Origin: Massospora cicadina
Taxonomy: Eukaryota > Entomophthoromycota > Entomophthoromycetes > Entomophthorales > Entomophthoraceae
NCBI GenBank assembly: GCA_022478985.1
Contig: JAKSZP010002702.1
Coordinates: forward strand, 62,001 to 126,000
DNA length: 64,000 nt
Reading direction: 5' to 3'
The notes under the pieces were generated by a model. It saw only the letters and a list, made by a program, of their open reading frames with translations, did not search any database and was not told the origin of the DNA. The position numbers and the translations under genes are program-made. Of the stretch, positions 22,351 through 32,999 are shown one piece after another; the stretch's first letter is position 1, and every line of letters begins with the position of its first letter.

Positions 22351-22358
22351 CTTATATA
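22351..22358 (-). promoter_or_regulatory. TATA box of the antisense gene (element A)
   Basis: TATATAAG on the minus strand, 29 bases before the ATG at 22322. The block CTATATAAGTCTGACATC is identical in element B at 28221-28238, in the same place relative to its ATG. Confidence 0.6.
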
Positions 22359-22883
22359 GAAGATGACATTATGCACTCTAAAATCCATTAATCTCCGATT
22401 TGGAGAAATTAATATCAATAATAATGAAATAAGCTCTTTAAGGGAAGAATTAGGAATGACTTGAGCCAAGAGGTTAAGAGCGAAATAACAAGAGCAAATA
22501 GAAATAAGTAATATTAATTAAGCCGTGAAATGAACATCTATGGCAAGAGTTTCCTGTCTAGGATGAGGAGAAAATCAGGAAATCAAGGACGCCGGACCAA
22601 AAATCCTGAATATGACAGTAGGTCATAAACCCTGACGGGGGGAAAACTGGATCCTGGGACTAATATTGTCACAAGTAAATTGATCAGCCTGGCATGACGG
22701 TAGATATTGTGGACCGCACTCCAAGAAGGCGGTAGTGAGGAAGAGGAAGAATGCTGTATGCCAAAGGTCATCCTGAGCAGCGTTGAGTATTGACGAGTGT
22801 ACTCCACTTGAACCAATGAAGTATTTGACCAAGTGTCCAAAGCGGTGTTCTCATGCCCTGGTCCTTTTCTTGCTGGAATTCTA

Positions 22884-22895
22884 GCAAGAGGGATT
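22884..22895 (+). promoter_or_regulatory. Polypurine tract of element A
   Basis: GCAAGAGGGATT directly precedes the 3' LTR start TGTTG. B has GGCAAGAGGGGGATG in the same place, so the second-strand primer site is conserved. Confidence 0.75.
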
Positions 22896-24024
22896 TGTTG
22901 AGATTTTTGCCCATATTCCCAGCCTGCTAGATTACCTGGTGTCGCTAAGGGAAAATTTCCTAAGGCGAAGTGAATCAGAAATCAGTTGGCCCAAGTTTTG
23001 GAGTAACTATGTTTGGATAATTTTGGGATATTCGCCTGGTTGTATCCATTGGGGATCAATCAGGATGAATACTTAAGATCTTATTGGGCAAAGTTGCTGA
23101 TGAAATAGGGGCATCTGATCATGATTAACTATCAGGTGTACCAAATTAGAGTGGTCAGGTTTTATCACCAACTGATTGGGAATGAATAGCAAGTTGTGAG
23201 GTGAGTGATGCCAACTGCAACTAGCGAATTGACAGGTTGGTGAGAGACCCACCATAATGGGTAATAAGTCCCATTACCCAAGTAGGTCGCTAGCGAAATA
23301 TGGTTGGTTCTCTTGGGTCAAGAAAAACGTTAGGGACACGTTTCCAACTCTTTCCGTTTGTGGTTTTGAGGATGTCCAATGACGGAATTCTACCCAGGAT
23401 GGGGAAGACCATCACTGCTGAGATGAGGAAGGGTGATTTAATGGCAACGGCTGCCATTTCATTGGAGGTGTCAAATGAGGGTTAGACAGCCAAATTCCTC
23501 AATATATATATTCCATAGGATTTACTATAATAAAAAACCAGTGTTTACAGTATTTAGAAGTATTTACATTATCAATTTGGTGTATAGTTAAACTATCAGC
23601 TTCCATTGTGCTGTTATGTCTCAAGGATATTATTCAGAGTGCAATAATTGGAAGACTCTCAGAGAGAAGAGTAGAGATCCAAGAGGGGATCTAGATAAGA
23701 AGGAGTTACAATCAGGGATAGCTGCCAACTGTGTGTTGGGCCAAAAGAGATTGTCACCGGGGTATCTCAGGGAAGATCAGGTGAACAAGAGCAAGGGAAT
23801 GAATCCCTATGAGTACAACTTTACGAGTATTTAATTGGGAATACTGGCAGAGCATTGGGCCATAATATAATTTCATACTCAACTATGGATAGTAGTCTCC
23901 ATACTATTATTGATTAATAATTTATCCTATACAACGCAACAAAGTGCATGAGGAAACCGAACCTGTGCAGTAAAAAGGTTACTGGGTTGCTTGCAGATAA
24001 CAACCACTTAAGTAAATTTTTACA
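22896..24024 (+). repeat. Element A 3' LTR
   Basis: 1129 bp, collinear with the 5' LTR over its whole length, TG...CA, followed by the GCATC target duplication. The two U3 palindromes are damaged in this copy. Confidence 0.93.
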
Positions 24025-24029
24025 GCATC

Positions 24030-25730
24030 AACTAAAAATGTTAGATCTACATAAAATGGAGAATCACAGTCTATCAAGTACAGCAACCAACTTCACTATT
24101 TTCTCCTCAGACTATATGGGACTGCCTCTAACTTTGATCAAGAAAACTGTGAAGCTAACATTGATAACAAAAGATAAAATCTGAGCTGCAGAATCATTTT
24201 TTAAAGCTTAATAAAATTTTAAATACCTGCATGATGAGTTTTCAGCAGTTCGCTAAAGCTACTTTGCAATAAGCACACAATTTAACCAGATTATGACTGA
24301 GCTTTTTACTCAATTGTTTGAACAACTGTAGCTCTACAAAGCTCAAGACAAAACTTTAAAAACAGATTAGCCAGCTTAGTGATATACCCATGCTTATACC
24401 GCAACCAAATTAATTATCTCCAATAGACCCCACAGCCCAGTGTGGGCCCAAAGGGCTGTAAAGACCTAAAGGCTTTAGAGGCCCTGAAGATCCTAAGGGG
24501 CCAGAAGGCTATCAAGGTTTAAGAACCACCGAGATGCCCCGGAGAATATCCTAGCGTTGTGCCAGCATAAGGCAAGGGCTACAAGGTACGTATTGCCAAT
24601 TTGTTGTGATAAAATTTTAAGTTTTGCTCGTGGATATGGATGTATTAAAGAAAATCTTTGACTCTTATCTAACTCTTTTTGCTTTTAATGACAAGTTTAC
24701 TATCTTTTAACTGACTTGTTCTGACATGGATTTAAGACATCTGGCTTGTCAAGCCACCCTTTAGGACAAGATCAAACGCTTTACCTCTTGAATTCAGAGT
24801 TTGGAGGTCCAGCAACAATTGGCTTTACAATGGTTCACTGACCAAGATGCTAATAATCAATGAACCAACAACTTCTCAGCTCTAAAGAATTTTCTGACCA
24901 TAACTAGAACTTAGGCCATAACGTACAAGACGATCTCAGAATTCTTCTGGCAGCAGATTGAACTATATTCGCATAAAAAATCATTTTGAGACTGAACTTT
25001 CAGAAATTAGCAGACCAAGCTCCCTACCATTCACTTCCTATATGAGTCAATTAATCGTTTAGCTCATCTTTCAGGAGAGTTTTGTATCTGGAACAGAGCG
25101 CATCAAAACTTTCCTCTTTTATGAGGGTGCTATGGAATCATCCACAGAGTGGGAAAAATGAAACACATCCAAGTTTTACTTCATAGTAGCACATGCAAAA
25201 TCATGATGCCCTACTTAAAAGAATGCACCACTTAGGAGCAGATCAAGGAAGCTCTCATTAAGGATTTTGGGAGAGATAAAATTCCATCAAACTTCTAAGA
25301 GGCTTTTATCATATAAGACAGACAAAAGGAGAATCCTGTATTGAATTCACTAACTGATTCTTCGTCAAGGCACAGGCCCTGTCCTATTGTGACCAAATCA
25401 CTCTAAATGACATATGAGCTCTGTGGTGTATCCGCTTTCGCTCCGCAACAGTCTTACACTCATTTCTATGCAATTAAGAAGCAATTTAAAATGATCCTTG
25501 ACATCAAGGATTCCATTATGGAAATATGCAAATATTATAAATTGCCATACCTCTTTGACCATGGACTCAAGAACTCATATTCATGCTGTAGGCCAAACGA
25601 AATTTATATTCAAGCGTGATCCATTTCATAACTGTGGCTTTTACAACCACCAGGAGAAACAATGTTTTATAAAAAATAATCAGAAAAAGCGGATAAAGAG
25701 TCGGCGCCTAGGTCACAAGGCTCCCTAAGC
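24030..25730 (+). pseudogene. Element G gag, with collagen-like repeats and CCHC knuckle
   Basis: This decayed Gag begins right after A. Near 24235-24300 it reads MSFQQFAKATLQ. At 24444-24518 Gly, or a codon one G-to-A change from Gly, occurs at every third residue for nine triplets, a collagen-like G-P-K/G-P-E tract. A capsid region follows (24880-25500). The zinc knuckle near 25618-25665 reads HNCGFYNHQEKQC; its first Cys is now Phe. Coiled N-terminus, GPx tract, capsid and knuckle match the layout of Tf2-like Gag proteins of fungi, as I recall it. The element continues at 35.3 kb beyond B. Confidence 0.6.
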
Positions 25731-26550
25731 TGAAAAACTGCGACTCAACAATCAGTTCATAATAACCTCCCAAAAGCTTTTATTGTGTATGTTCCTAACT
25801 TCCTAAATGCCCTTGACAACCCTACTGGTAATAACGGTTATTTTCTTCTTATTCTGATGTGAATTAATTATACCCTTCCTCATTATAGATCAGAAAACAC
25901 ACAAGTAGAGATAGTATTGCACAGGGTGTAAGTCTTGGCAGTTATCAACATTAATTATCCGGTAATAAAAATCTCTTCCCAGTGGATGAATCACCTCATG
26001 ATTGCCTCCAATTACGACCAATACATCGCATTTGAGAACGCTGATCCCACCTACACTTGGTCACTTGGAGCTTACTCATCAATGCTATACAATTCCATTC
26101 CTTAGTGGATTGGGTCCTGCCATAGTCTTAAACAATGCTACCTATGATCTGCTTATCAGGACCTAATTTTTTATAAGTTTTGATGCCCTAATTAGCCACG
26201 AGGATATGTATTTCATCGTTTTAGGATAATGCGTTCTTCTTTTAATCAAAGATTTGCCTAAGGAGAAAGGAAGAAAAAAAACCTCAGAGCTTCATGTTAG
26301 AACATCTTAAAAACCTTGAGCAACTTTAAATATTGAGTGATGGGCCCTAAGATTACTCTTTCTCCTCCTGTTGTGGATTCTATAGAGGGAATGCCATTTT
26401 TTCCCAATAGTAAGATGATTATAACCCCAAAATCTCAAATTTTGTTGAAAATAGGAATCCAAGTAATTGTTTCCCTGCACAGTTTCTGGAGGGGAAAGGG
26501 AATACAAAATCTCAATTTGGAAATATTGCCCTATCCTGGCATACTTGATC
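25731..26550 (+). pseudogene. Element G protease/linker region, not resolved
   Basis: Expected from position to hold protease and the start of pol, but no active-site D-S/T-G could be read with confidence. Stops are frequent. It ends at the CTGCG target duplication (26551-26555) of element B. Confidence 0.3.
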
Positions 26551-26555
26551 CTGCG

Positions 26556-27676
26556 AGTAAAAATTTACTCTTGGTTGATTATTGGTCATCAACCCAGTAA
26601 CCTTTTTACTGCACAGGTTCAATTTCCTCGTGCACCTCGCGTTGTATAGAATGTATTATCTGGTAATAGTATGGAGACTATTATCTGTAGTTGAGTTCGA
26701 ACTATTATTTGGCCCAACTCTTCAGCCAGTACTTCTGATTAAATACTTGATAAGTTGTACTCATAGGGATTCATTCTCAATATTACTGTCCACTCAATCT
26801 TCATCAAGATCTCCTGATGACAGTCTCTTTCAGCCCAACACACAGTTGGCAGCTATCCCTGATTGTAACTCCTTCATATCTAGATCCCCTCTTGGATCTC
26901 TACTCTTCTCTCTGAGGGTCTTCCATCTATTGCCCTCTGAATAATATCCTTGAGACATAACAGCACAATGGAAGCTGATAGTTTAACTATACACCAAATT
27001 GATAATGTAAATACTTCTAAATACTGTAAACACTGGTTTTTTATTATAGTAAATCCTATGGAATATATATATTGGGAAATTTAGCTGTCTAACCCTCATT
27101 TGACACCTCCCATGATATGGCAGCCGTTGCCATTGAATCACCCTTCCTCATCTCAGCAGTGATGGTCTTCCCCATCCTGGGTAGAATTCCGTCATTGGAC
27201 ATCCTCAAGACCTCAAACGGAAAGAGTTGGAAACGTGTCCCTAACGTTTTTCTTGATCCAAGAGAACCAACCATATTTGGCTAGCAACCTGCTTAGGTAA
27301 TGGGACTTTTTACCCATTATGGCAGGTCACTTCACCAACCAATCGATTTGCTAGTTGTAGGTGGCATCACTCACCTTGCAACTCATCATACATTCCCAAT
27401 CAGTCAGTGATGAAACCTGACCAATCCCAATTGGTACACCTGATAGTTAATCACTATCTGATGCCCCTATTTTGTTGGCCACTCTGCCCAATGAGATATT
27501 AGGTATTCATCCGGATTGTTCCCCAATGGATACAACCAGATGAATACCCAAAATTTACCAAATGTAGTTCCTCCAAAATTGGGCCAACCAATTTCTGATT
27601 CACTTCGCCTTAAAGAATTTTCCCTAGCGACACCAGATAATCTAGCAGGCTGGGAATATGGGCAAAAATCTTAACA
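26556..27676 (-). repeat. Element B 3' LTR (left copy)
   Basis: 1121 bp, the reverse complement of A's LTR type. The first base, expected T, is A, so the TG end is lost on this side; the CTGCG duplication still fixes the boundary. Contains AATATATATATT near 27061-27072. Confidence 0.92.
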
Positions 27677-27691
27677 CATCCCCCTCTTGCC
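27677..27691 (-). promoter_or_regulatory. Polypurine tract of element B
   Basis: GGCAAGAGGGGGATG on the minus strand, immediately before the LTR start TGTTAAG. Same position and core as in A. Confidence 0.75.
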
Positions 27692-28221
27692 TAGATTTCC
27701 AGCGAGAAAAGGACTGAGGCATGAGAACACCGCTTCAGACACCTGGTCAAATACTTCATTGTTTCAAGCGGAGTACACTCATCAATACTCAATGCTGCTT
27801 TGGGATGACCTTTAGTATATGGCGTTCTTCCTCTTCTTCCTTGCTACAGCCTACTCTGAGCGCGGTCACCACAACCCTCTGTCATGCCAGGCTGCTCTAT
27901 TTACATGTGATGATATTAGTCCTGGGATCCAGTTCCCCCCCTCAGGGCATATGACCTGCTGTCATATTCAGGATTTTTGGTCTGGTGTCCTTGAATTCCT
28001 GATTTTCTTCTCATCCTAGACAGGAGACTCTTGCCGTCAATGTTCATTTCACAGCTTGATTAAGAATACTTATTTCTATTTGCACTTGTTATTTCGCTCA
28101 TAACCTCTTCGCTCAAGCTTTCCTTTTTCCCTTCCCTTTGAGAGCTTATCTCATTAATTTTGAGATTAATTTCCCCAGAAATGGAGCCTAATGGATTATA
28201 TAGTGCATAATGTCAACCTAC

Positions 28222-28229
28222 TATATAAG
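28222..28229 (+). promoter_or_regulatory. TATA box of the antisense gene (element B)
   Basis: TATATAAG, about 30 bases before the ATG at 28259. The surrounding CTATATAAGTCTGACATC is identical to the site in A, although the flanking sequence differs at many positions. Confidence 0.6.
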
Positions 28230-28258
28230 TCTGACATCCTCCCTCTAGTCCTGCTCAT

Positions 28259-29430
28259 ATGTCAAATTCAGAGTCTCGCTACCAGCAGCTTCTTAACATT
28301 CTGTCAGATCTGGACCTCCGCCTCTTCCAGCAGATGAGCTGGAAGCTTGACGGAACCTCTTCAATGGTCCTTCCAGGACTCATACGCCTAGTCTGGTGCA
28401 AGCAGCTAGTCCTTCCGTTGAATTACCAGAAATGGTAACCAATCCCTCCAAACCAGGCTGGCCATCATTTTAAACAACTCTTGGTCAACTCTTCCTTTTC
28501 AGTCAATTCCTGAGTTAAACTTTGAAACCCTCCTGGATTCAGCTCCTTTCACTAATGCTCTGAACATCATCATTGATGCTCCAGAGATCATGCCAATTGC
28601 TCTGGATCATTTGTTCTTGGCTGAGTCAGACTTACTCCCTGAGTTCCTCTTCCAACTTGTTCAATTCTATAAACCCACTGTACTGGTTTCTGAGCTCTCA
28701 ATCAGGAACAGCATATACTTCGAGCTCCCCTACACTGAACTCCAGTCTCAAGTCACCAAGGCTTTGACATTAGTGCTGAATCCCTCTGATCTGGACAACC
28801 TTCTGGATTGGGATACTGCCACTTATGCGCTTTGCTTTGCTGGCCAAGTTCTTCAAAGTTGGTCGGAGAAGCTTCCAGCCTTGCCTGGATTTTACCAGTC
28901 ATTCAGCTTTAGCTTCCATGAGGCCCATAGTCATCATTTGCAGGATGCATTCTGCTCTCTACACAACTACCTCTTCTCCAGAGCTTCTCATTTCTATCTT
29001 CCATTGACGGTGTTAATAGGGGCATGATTCGACAACCCCATTGAGTATTCCTTCTTTGCTGCCAGCTCACATGTCCTGTGTCCTTGGTGAAGCCCATCGG
29101 CAGGCGCTCAAGAAAAATCTTCTGGCTCTGGTGCCTTATCAGGATTATTTGGGGTTATTCACCGATTGCCTCTTTCTCTATTTCTGTTTTCCTCCCTGCT
29201 CTGGGGTTTTGCAATTGGCTTCTTATGACATATCAATTTCCCTTCCCCTAGTCACATTTTCTCAGGGCTCGGCATCTGCTTAACAAATGTGGTTTCATGT
29301 AGTTCTCGCCCTTGAAAGTGTTTGATTGCATATTCATTTTGATAAGCTATTTCTTCCTACCGCGATCCATCCTCCCTCCCCCAAGAGGCAATATAGGCAG
29401 AATCATCTTCGTACTGAGGACGACCAATAA
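28259..29430 (+). pseudogene. Antisense accessory gene of element B
   Basis: Starts ATG (MSNSESRYQQLLN), as in A, and ends near 29430 at CAATAA with AATAAA overlapping the stop. Early frames are broken (28290-28580), then a clean frame runs from 28590 to 29027 (DHLFLAESDLLPEFLFQL ... ATYALCFAGQVLQSWSEKL). One frame change near 29020 follows, then the C-terminal part with DCLFLYFCFPPCSG and SPKRQYRQN. The frame is clean exactly where A has its four stops, so the ancestor had one uninterrupted gene. Among ~96 aligned codons around 28575-28862 I counted about 19 with only silent changes and about 23 with amino-acid changes, fewer of the latter than neutrality predicts. Function unknown. Confidence 0.78.
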
Positions 29431-29559
29431 AAATAAAAATTATAAAAAATATATTGGTTTTTTTCTATGCATTTCAAAAATCTTTTTTTCCAATACCTTT
29501 TATCAATTTTTTATCTTTATTCTTCTTTTTTCCTATGGGACTTGACCTGTTTCAGTTTA

Positions 29560-29740
29560 GAGGTCCATCTTTTCCCCCAAAATGGGTCCTGGGCACTTAA
29601 ACCTACCATTTTCTATGGTTCAGAGGTCCTTTTTTCGGACTTAACCATCTAGATTTGTTTAAAGGTCCTTTTTTTGGACTTACCTAATCATCAGGACATG
29701 ACCAACTTAATGTTCATCGGTCCTTTAGGAACTCTTTTTT
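29560..29740 (-). repeat. GGTCC/GGAC hairpin array (element B)
   Basis: GGTTCAGAGGTCC-TTTTTTC-GGACTTAACC, then AAAGGTCC-TTTTTTT-GGACTTACC on the plus strand: two clear hairpins and a weaker third. It lies directly between the end of the antisense frame and the end of integrase, as in A. Confidence 0.75.
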
Positions 29741-29749
29741 TTTTTTTAT

Positions 29750-30800
29750 TCAATCCAATGCTTTAAATACTTAGCGTGGACTCAATTTACTACTCTTCCA
29801 TAAAGAGATTCTTGATAGAATAAGCATTGGTCGCTGTCTTAGCGTTTACTTTAAATGGACCTGACCATAACACATCCATCTTGTTTCTTCTTCCAAAACC
29901 ATGCGTATTGCAATAGGCGACTCTTTCTCCTATTCAATATTCTTCTAATGGCGGTCAGTTCTTATCATCCGTCAATTTCGCTAGTATCCTTTTCTTTAAG
30001 GTTGTATCAAATGCTTGCAATTGCATATCAATCAGGTTACTCATCAGTCGGCTCAGGTATTGCTCAGTACTCATCCCCAATGTAGGTTCCACCACCAAAT
30101 ATAAAATTGGTGGCAACGCGGCCTTTCTTCCATATAGTAATTCAAATGGCATCCTTTCCATTGCTGTATGATGACTAACGTTGTAGGCAAATGTCACCGA
30201 ACTCAGATACATTCACCACGTGGAAGTTCTCCCTGAAACTAGCTTCCTCAGCTTCGCGGCTAGCATCCCATTGACCCATTCTACCAGTCCGTTCATCTCC
30301 AGCTGGTATTATAATAACATGCCTCCCTGGATCCCCATTATTTTGTTTAGCCTCAGGATCACATGAGACATGAAAATGGTCCCATTATTGCTCAGTATAA
30401 CTTGTGGACATCCATGCCAGTATACTACTTGATCCAGGATGAATCTCGCAGTACTGGTAGCATCAACTCTGGTTAGGGCTTTTGTTTTGACCCATTCTGT
30501 CAGATGGTCAATGGCTACTATGATGTACTTGACTCCTTCTGTGCTCATTGCCAGCACTCCCATCACGTCGATGGACACTGTGTGCTATGCAAATCCAGGT
30601 TGGACCAGTCAGTATCCAGTTGTATTCTTGTGTGGTTTATGCATCTGGCTCTCCACACAACAAGCCAGATGATCCGCGCCATTGTAGTTAATTGATTCCC
30701 AGTAATAATACTGGAAATTATGGTCAGTTGTTTTTCTCAGGCCTCCGTGCCCAACAACCTTATGAGCTGCTTGCACTATAACTGCTCTTTCCAACAGTTT
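29750..30800 (-). pseudogene. Element B integrase
   Basis: From 30800 down: AAHKVVGHGGLRKTT zinc segment with a CVESQMHK-type second half, then MSIDVMGVLAMSTEGVKYIIVAIDHLTEWVK with the first Asp, then GCPQVILSNNGTIFMSHVI, where the second catalytic Asp is Asn, and a Glu region near 30285. A long open segment at 30212-29955 continues with HHTAMERMPFELLYGRKAALPP, the conserved 'PFELLYGR' block. The GPY/F module is near 29850. The Asp-to-Asn change would kill integration. Confidence 0.87.
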
Positions 30801-30959
30801 TCGGGAATAATAGCCACTCCCCGTTATTCATCTTGAATACTTGTCCATCTATAGTCTTGGTGTTTTCCATCGCTTTTTGAAGCGCACCTTGGATTTCTTG
30901 AGGCTCATCCTCAATTCTTCCTTTGACCATTCTCTGGAATAGCACATCCGCCTGCAGGT

Positions 30960-31521
30960 TTACCACTGGACCATTGGTAACCGCGATAAGCCATCCATGT
31001 TCTGGTGAGAAGCCCCCGCTCAGTGGACTATCTCATAATCATAAGCCTTAAACTTAAGTGCCCATTGGTCCAGTCGTCCTTCTGGTTCCCTTAGATTGTG
31101 CAGCCAATGCAGTGATGAGTGGTCCGTCAACACCTTAAAGTGCATTCTGTGGACATACACCCAAAACTGCTTAAATGCGTAAATGACCGTAAAGTGGTAA
31201 CGCTCAGTCATGATTAGTTCCTCTCAGCGGCTGAGATTGTCTGGCTCACATCACCACTGGATGCTCGTCCCCAAGTTCATCTACTTGGCTCAGTATGGCG
31301 CCAATCGCCATCAATGAAGCATTGTCTTGAATGATAAACTCCAGCTCGAAATTCGGATATTTCAGGATTGACAAATGTATCAGAAACTGGCATAACTCAT
31401 TAAAGGAGTCCTGGGCCTCTTCATTCCATATGAATCCTTTTTTTGGATCCTTTAATAAATGAAACAAAGGCTCGTTTATTTGGGCGAATTCCCAAATAAA
31501 TCTTCTGTAGTATCTGACCAT
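30960..31521 (-). pseudogene. Element B RNase H
   Basis: MVRYYRRFIWEFAQINEPLF and KGFIWNEEAQDSFNELC mark the connection. EFIIQDNASLMAIGAILSQ is the first catalytic block, with the usual TDAS changed to DNAS. VLTDHSSLHWLHNLREPEGR is the TDH block, followed by LKFKAYDYEIVH. Better preserved than in A. Confidence 0.85.
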
Positions 31522-31649
31522 CCCAAGGAATACTTGGATGTCTCAGACACTCTTTGACACAGCCATGCGCTCTATAGCTGCTATCTTCTGGGGTTGCGGC
31601 TGCAATCCACCTGCATTAATCACAAATCCCAAATACTCCAACTCTTATT

Positions 31650-32210
31650 TGAAGAAGTGGCACTTCCTTGGCTAGATCTTCAGGCTAGACGCGGACAGTC
31701 TCTCCTAAAACTTCCTCCAAGTGGTGCAGGTGATCAGTAAACGTTCTACTGAACACATTGATATTTTCCAGATATACTAGGATGCACGACAACTTCAGGT
31801 TGCTTAATATTGGGTCATGGCCCTCTGGAACGTCGCGGGCATATTGCAATGACCCTGGGGCACCCTCGTTGGCTGGTATAGCCCCTGTGCAGTAATAATT
31901 GCACATTTTTCTTGGTATTCTTCTGGCAAGTCGATCTGCCAGTATCCTGAGATTAGGTCCATTGTGGAGAGGTACTTCGCTTCTCCTAATCAATCCAGCA
32001 CATCGTCAATCCTCAGTAGGGGATACAAATCCTTCTTCGTAGTTTTGTTTAGCCTCCAATAGTCAATCAATACCCAGTTTGATCCATCCTTTTTACTTCA
32101 TGATCAGAATCTGACTCACCCAGGGACTTGAGACAGAACTAGAAGCCCATGCTTCACTAGTTTGCTGATCTCATCTTCCATTACTGCTTCAGTGGCTTTT
32201 GATTTTTGGA
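31650..32210 (-). pseudogene. Element B reverse transcriptase
   Basis: From 32160 down: SQILIMK plus a KKDGS-like segment, a WRLNK-like block, DLYPLLRIDDVLD-like sequence, LRILADRLARR in place of motif A, then a better-kept part with SCILVYLENINVFSRTFTDH. Here YLEN stands where the catalytic YxDD should be, so motif C is destroyed. Thumb sequence continues to 31540. Confidence 0.82.
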
Positions 32211-32750
32211 TCAGTCTCATCCTTATCAGTAGATTTTCCTGGTGTCAACCTTGTGAACTACATCTCATGTGCATCCCAAATTGTGGTCATCCTGAGCGAA
32301 CACTTCCCTATATCTCTCAAATAATTTGAGCACCTCCTCCTTCTGCCCTTACAGCAGATCTGCAAGCTGCTCTTGATAAACCAATAGGTTGATACTTTTG
32401 GCTGCCCTAGCTGGTAATCCTATTTCCTTAAGAGACCCAAAATCTTAGAATTGTCTCAATTTGGCCTGATTAGCAGATTTTCCCATTATTAACCTTGTAA
32501 TTCACTTCATGTGTATCCCAATTCCTGGTCATTTTTGAGTTAATATTCTCCATACTTTTCAATAATTTGTGAATCTCCTCTTGCTGGCCTTCTGACAGAT
32601 CAGCTAGTTGCTCTTATTCAACCAATAAGTTAAGACTTTTGGCTACCCCAGCCAATAATTTCATCTCATTGAGAGTGGAATTTCCTCCATTTGGCTGTCA
32701 GGACTTCTTGTCACTTCTTAGGTACAAAACTCTTAGACCATAAAATCGAT
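32211..32750 (-). pseudogene. Element B linker before RT; dUTPase-like barrel lost
   Basis: Two tandem, diverged copies of one linker are readable: DFGSLKEIGLPARAAKSINL followed by EVLKLFERYREVF, and before it a shorter parallel version (about 32690-32470) with MKLLAGVAKSLNLL. The same segment follows the dUTPase-like domain in A. The duplication marks the edge of a rearrangement that removed gag's C-terminus, protease and barrel. Confidence 0.5.
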
Positions 32751-32754
32751 ATTT

Positions 32755-32990
32755 TAAAATTTATACATTTTTTGTATTTTTCTTTTGCAATGGGACTTGC
32801 AACCTACAAAAAGGCTCAGAGGTCCTTCATCCTAACTGGGTCCTGGGTACTTAAACCTACCAGTTTCATGGTTCAAAATCTTATCCTCTTAAGATTTAAC
32901 CAACCATTTGGTTCAGTGGTCCTCTTCTGGGACTTGACCAAAATCTCAGAACATAACCATTTAATGGTTCAGAGCTCCGCTGGGAACATT
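32755..32990 (+). repeat. Second copy of the post-integrase hairpin array, inside B
   Basis: GGGTCCTGGGTACTTAAACC and GGTTCAGTGGTCC-TCTTCTG-GGACTTGACC match 29560-29640 in order and orientation. It sits where protease should be. The duplication could come from template switching during reverse transcription. Confidence 0.65.
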
Positions 32991-32999
32991 GCAATTATT

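Larger units (their letters stand above)
14508..24024 (+). mobile_element. Element A: near-complete decayed Ty3/gypsy retrotransposon
   Basis: A runs from a 5' LTR (14508-15634) to a 3' LTR (22896-24024). Both start TGTTG and end TTTTTACA, and the element is flanked by a perfect 5-bp duplication GCATC at 14503-14507 and 24025-24029. In order it holds primer-binding site, gag with CCHC knuckle, protease, dUTPase-like domain, RT, RNase H, integrase, a hairpin array, an antisense gene and a polypurine tract. By hand count the first 207 LTR bases differ at roughly 19-20 positions, mostly transitions, so the insertion is old. Many stops and frame changes make it non-autonomous. B is of the same family. 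Confidence 0.93.

Noticed and set aside
28573..28767. Second plus-strand frame overlapping B's antisense gene
   Set aside because: It overlaps in another frame the one matching A's antisense protein; no conservation of its own residues was seen.
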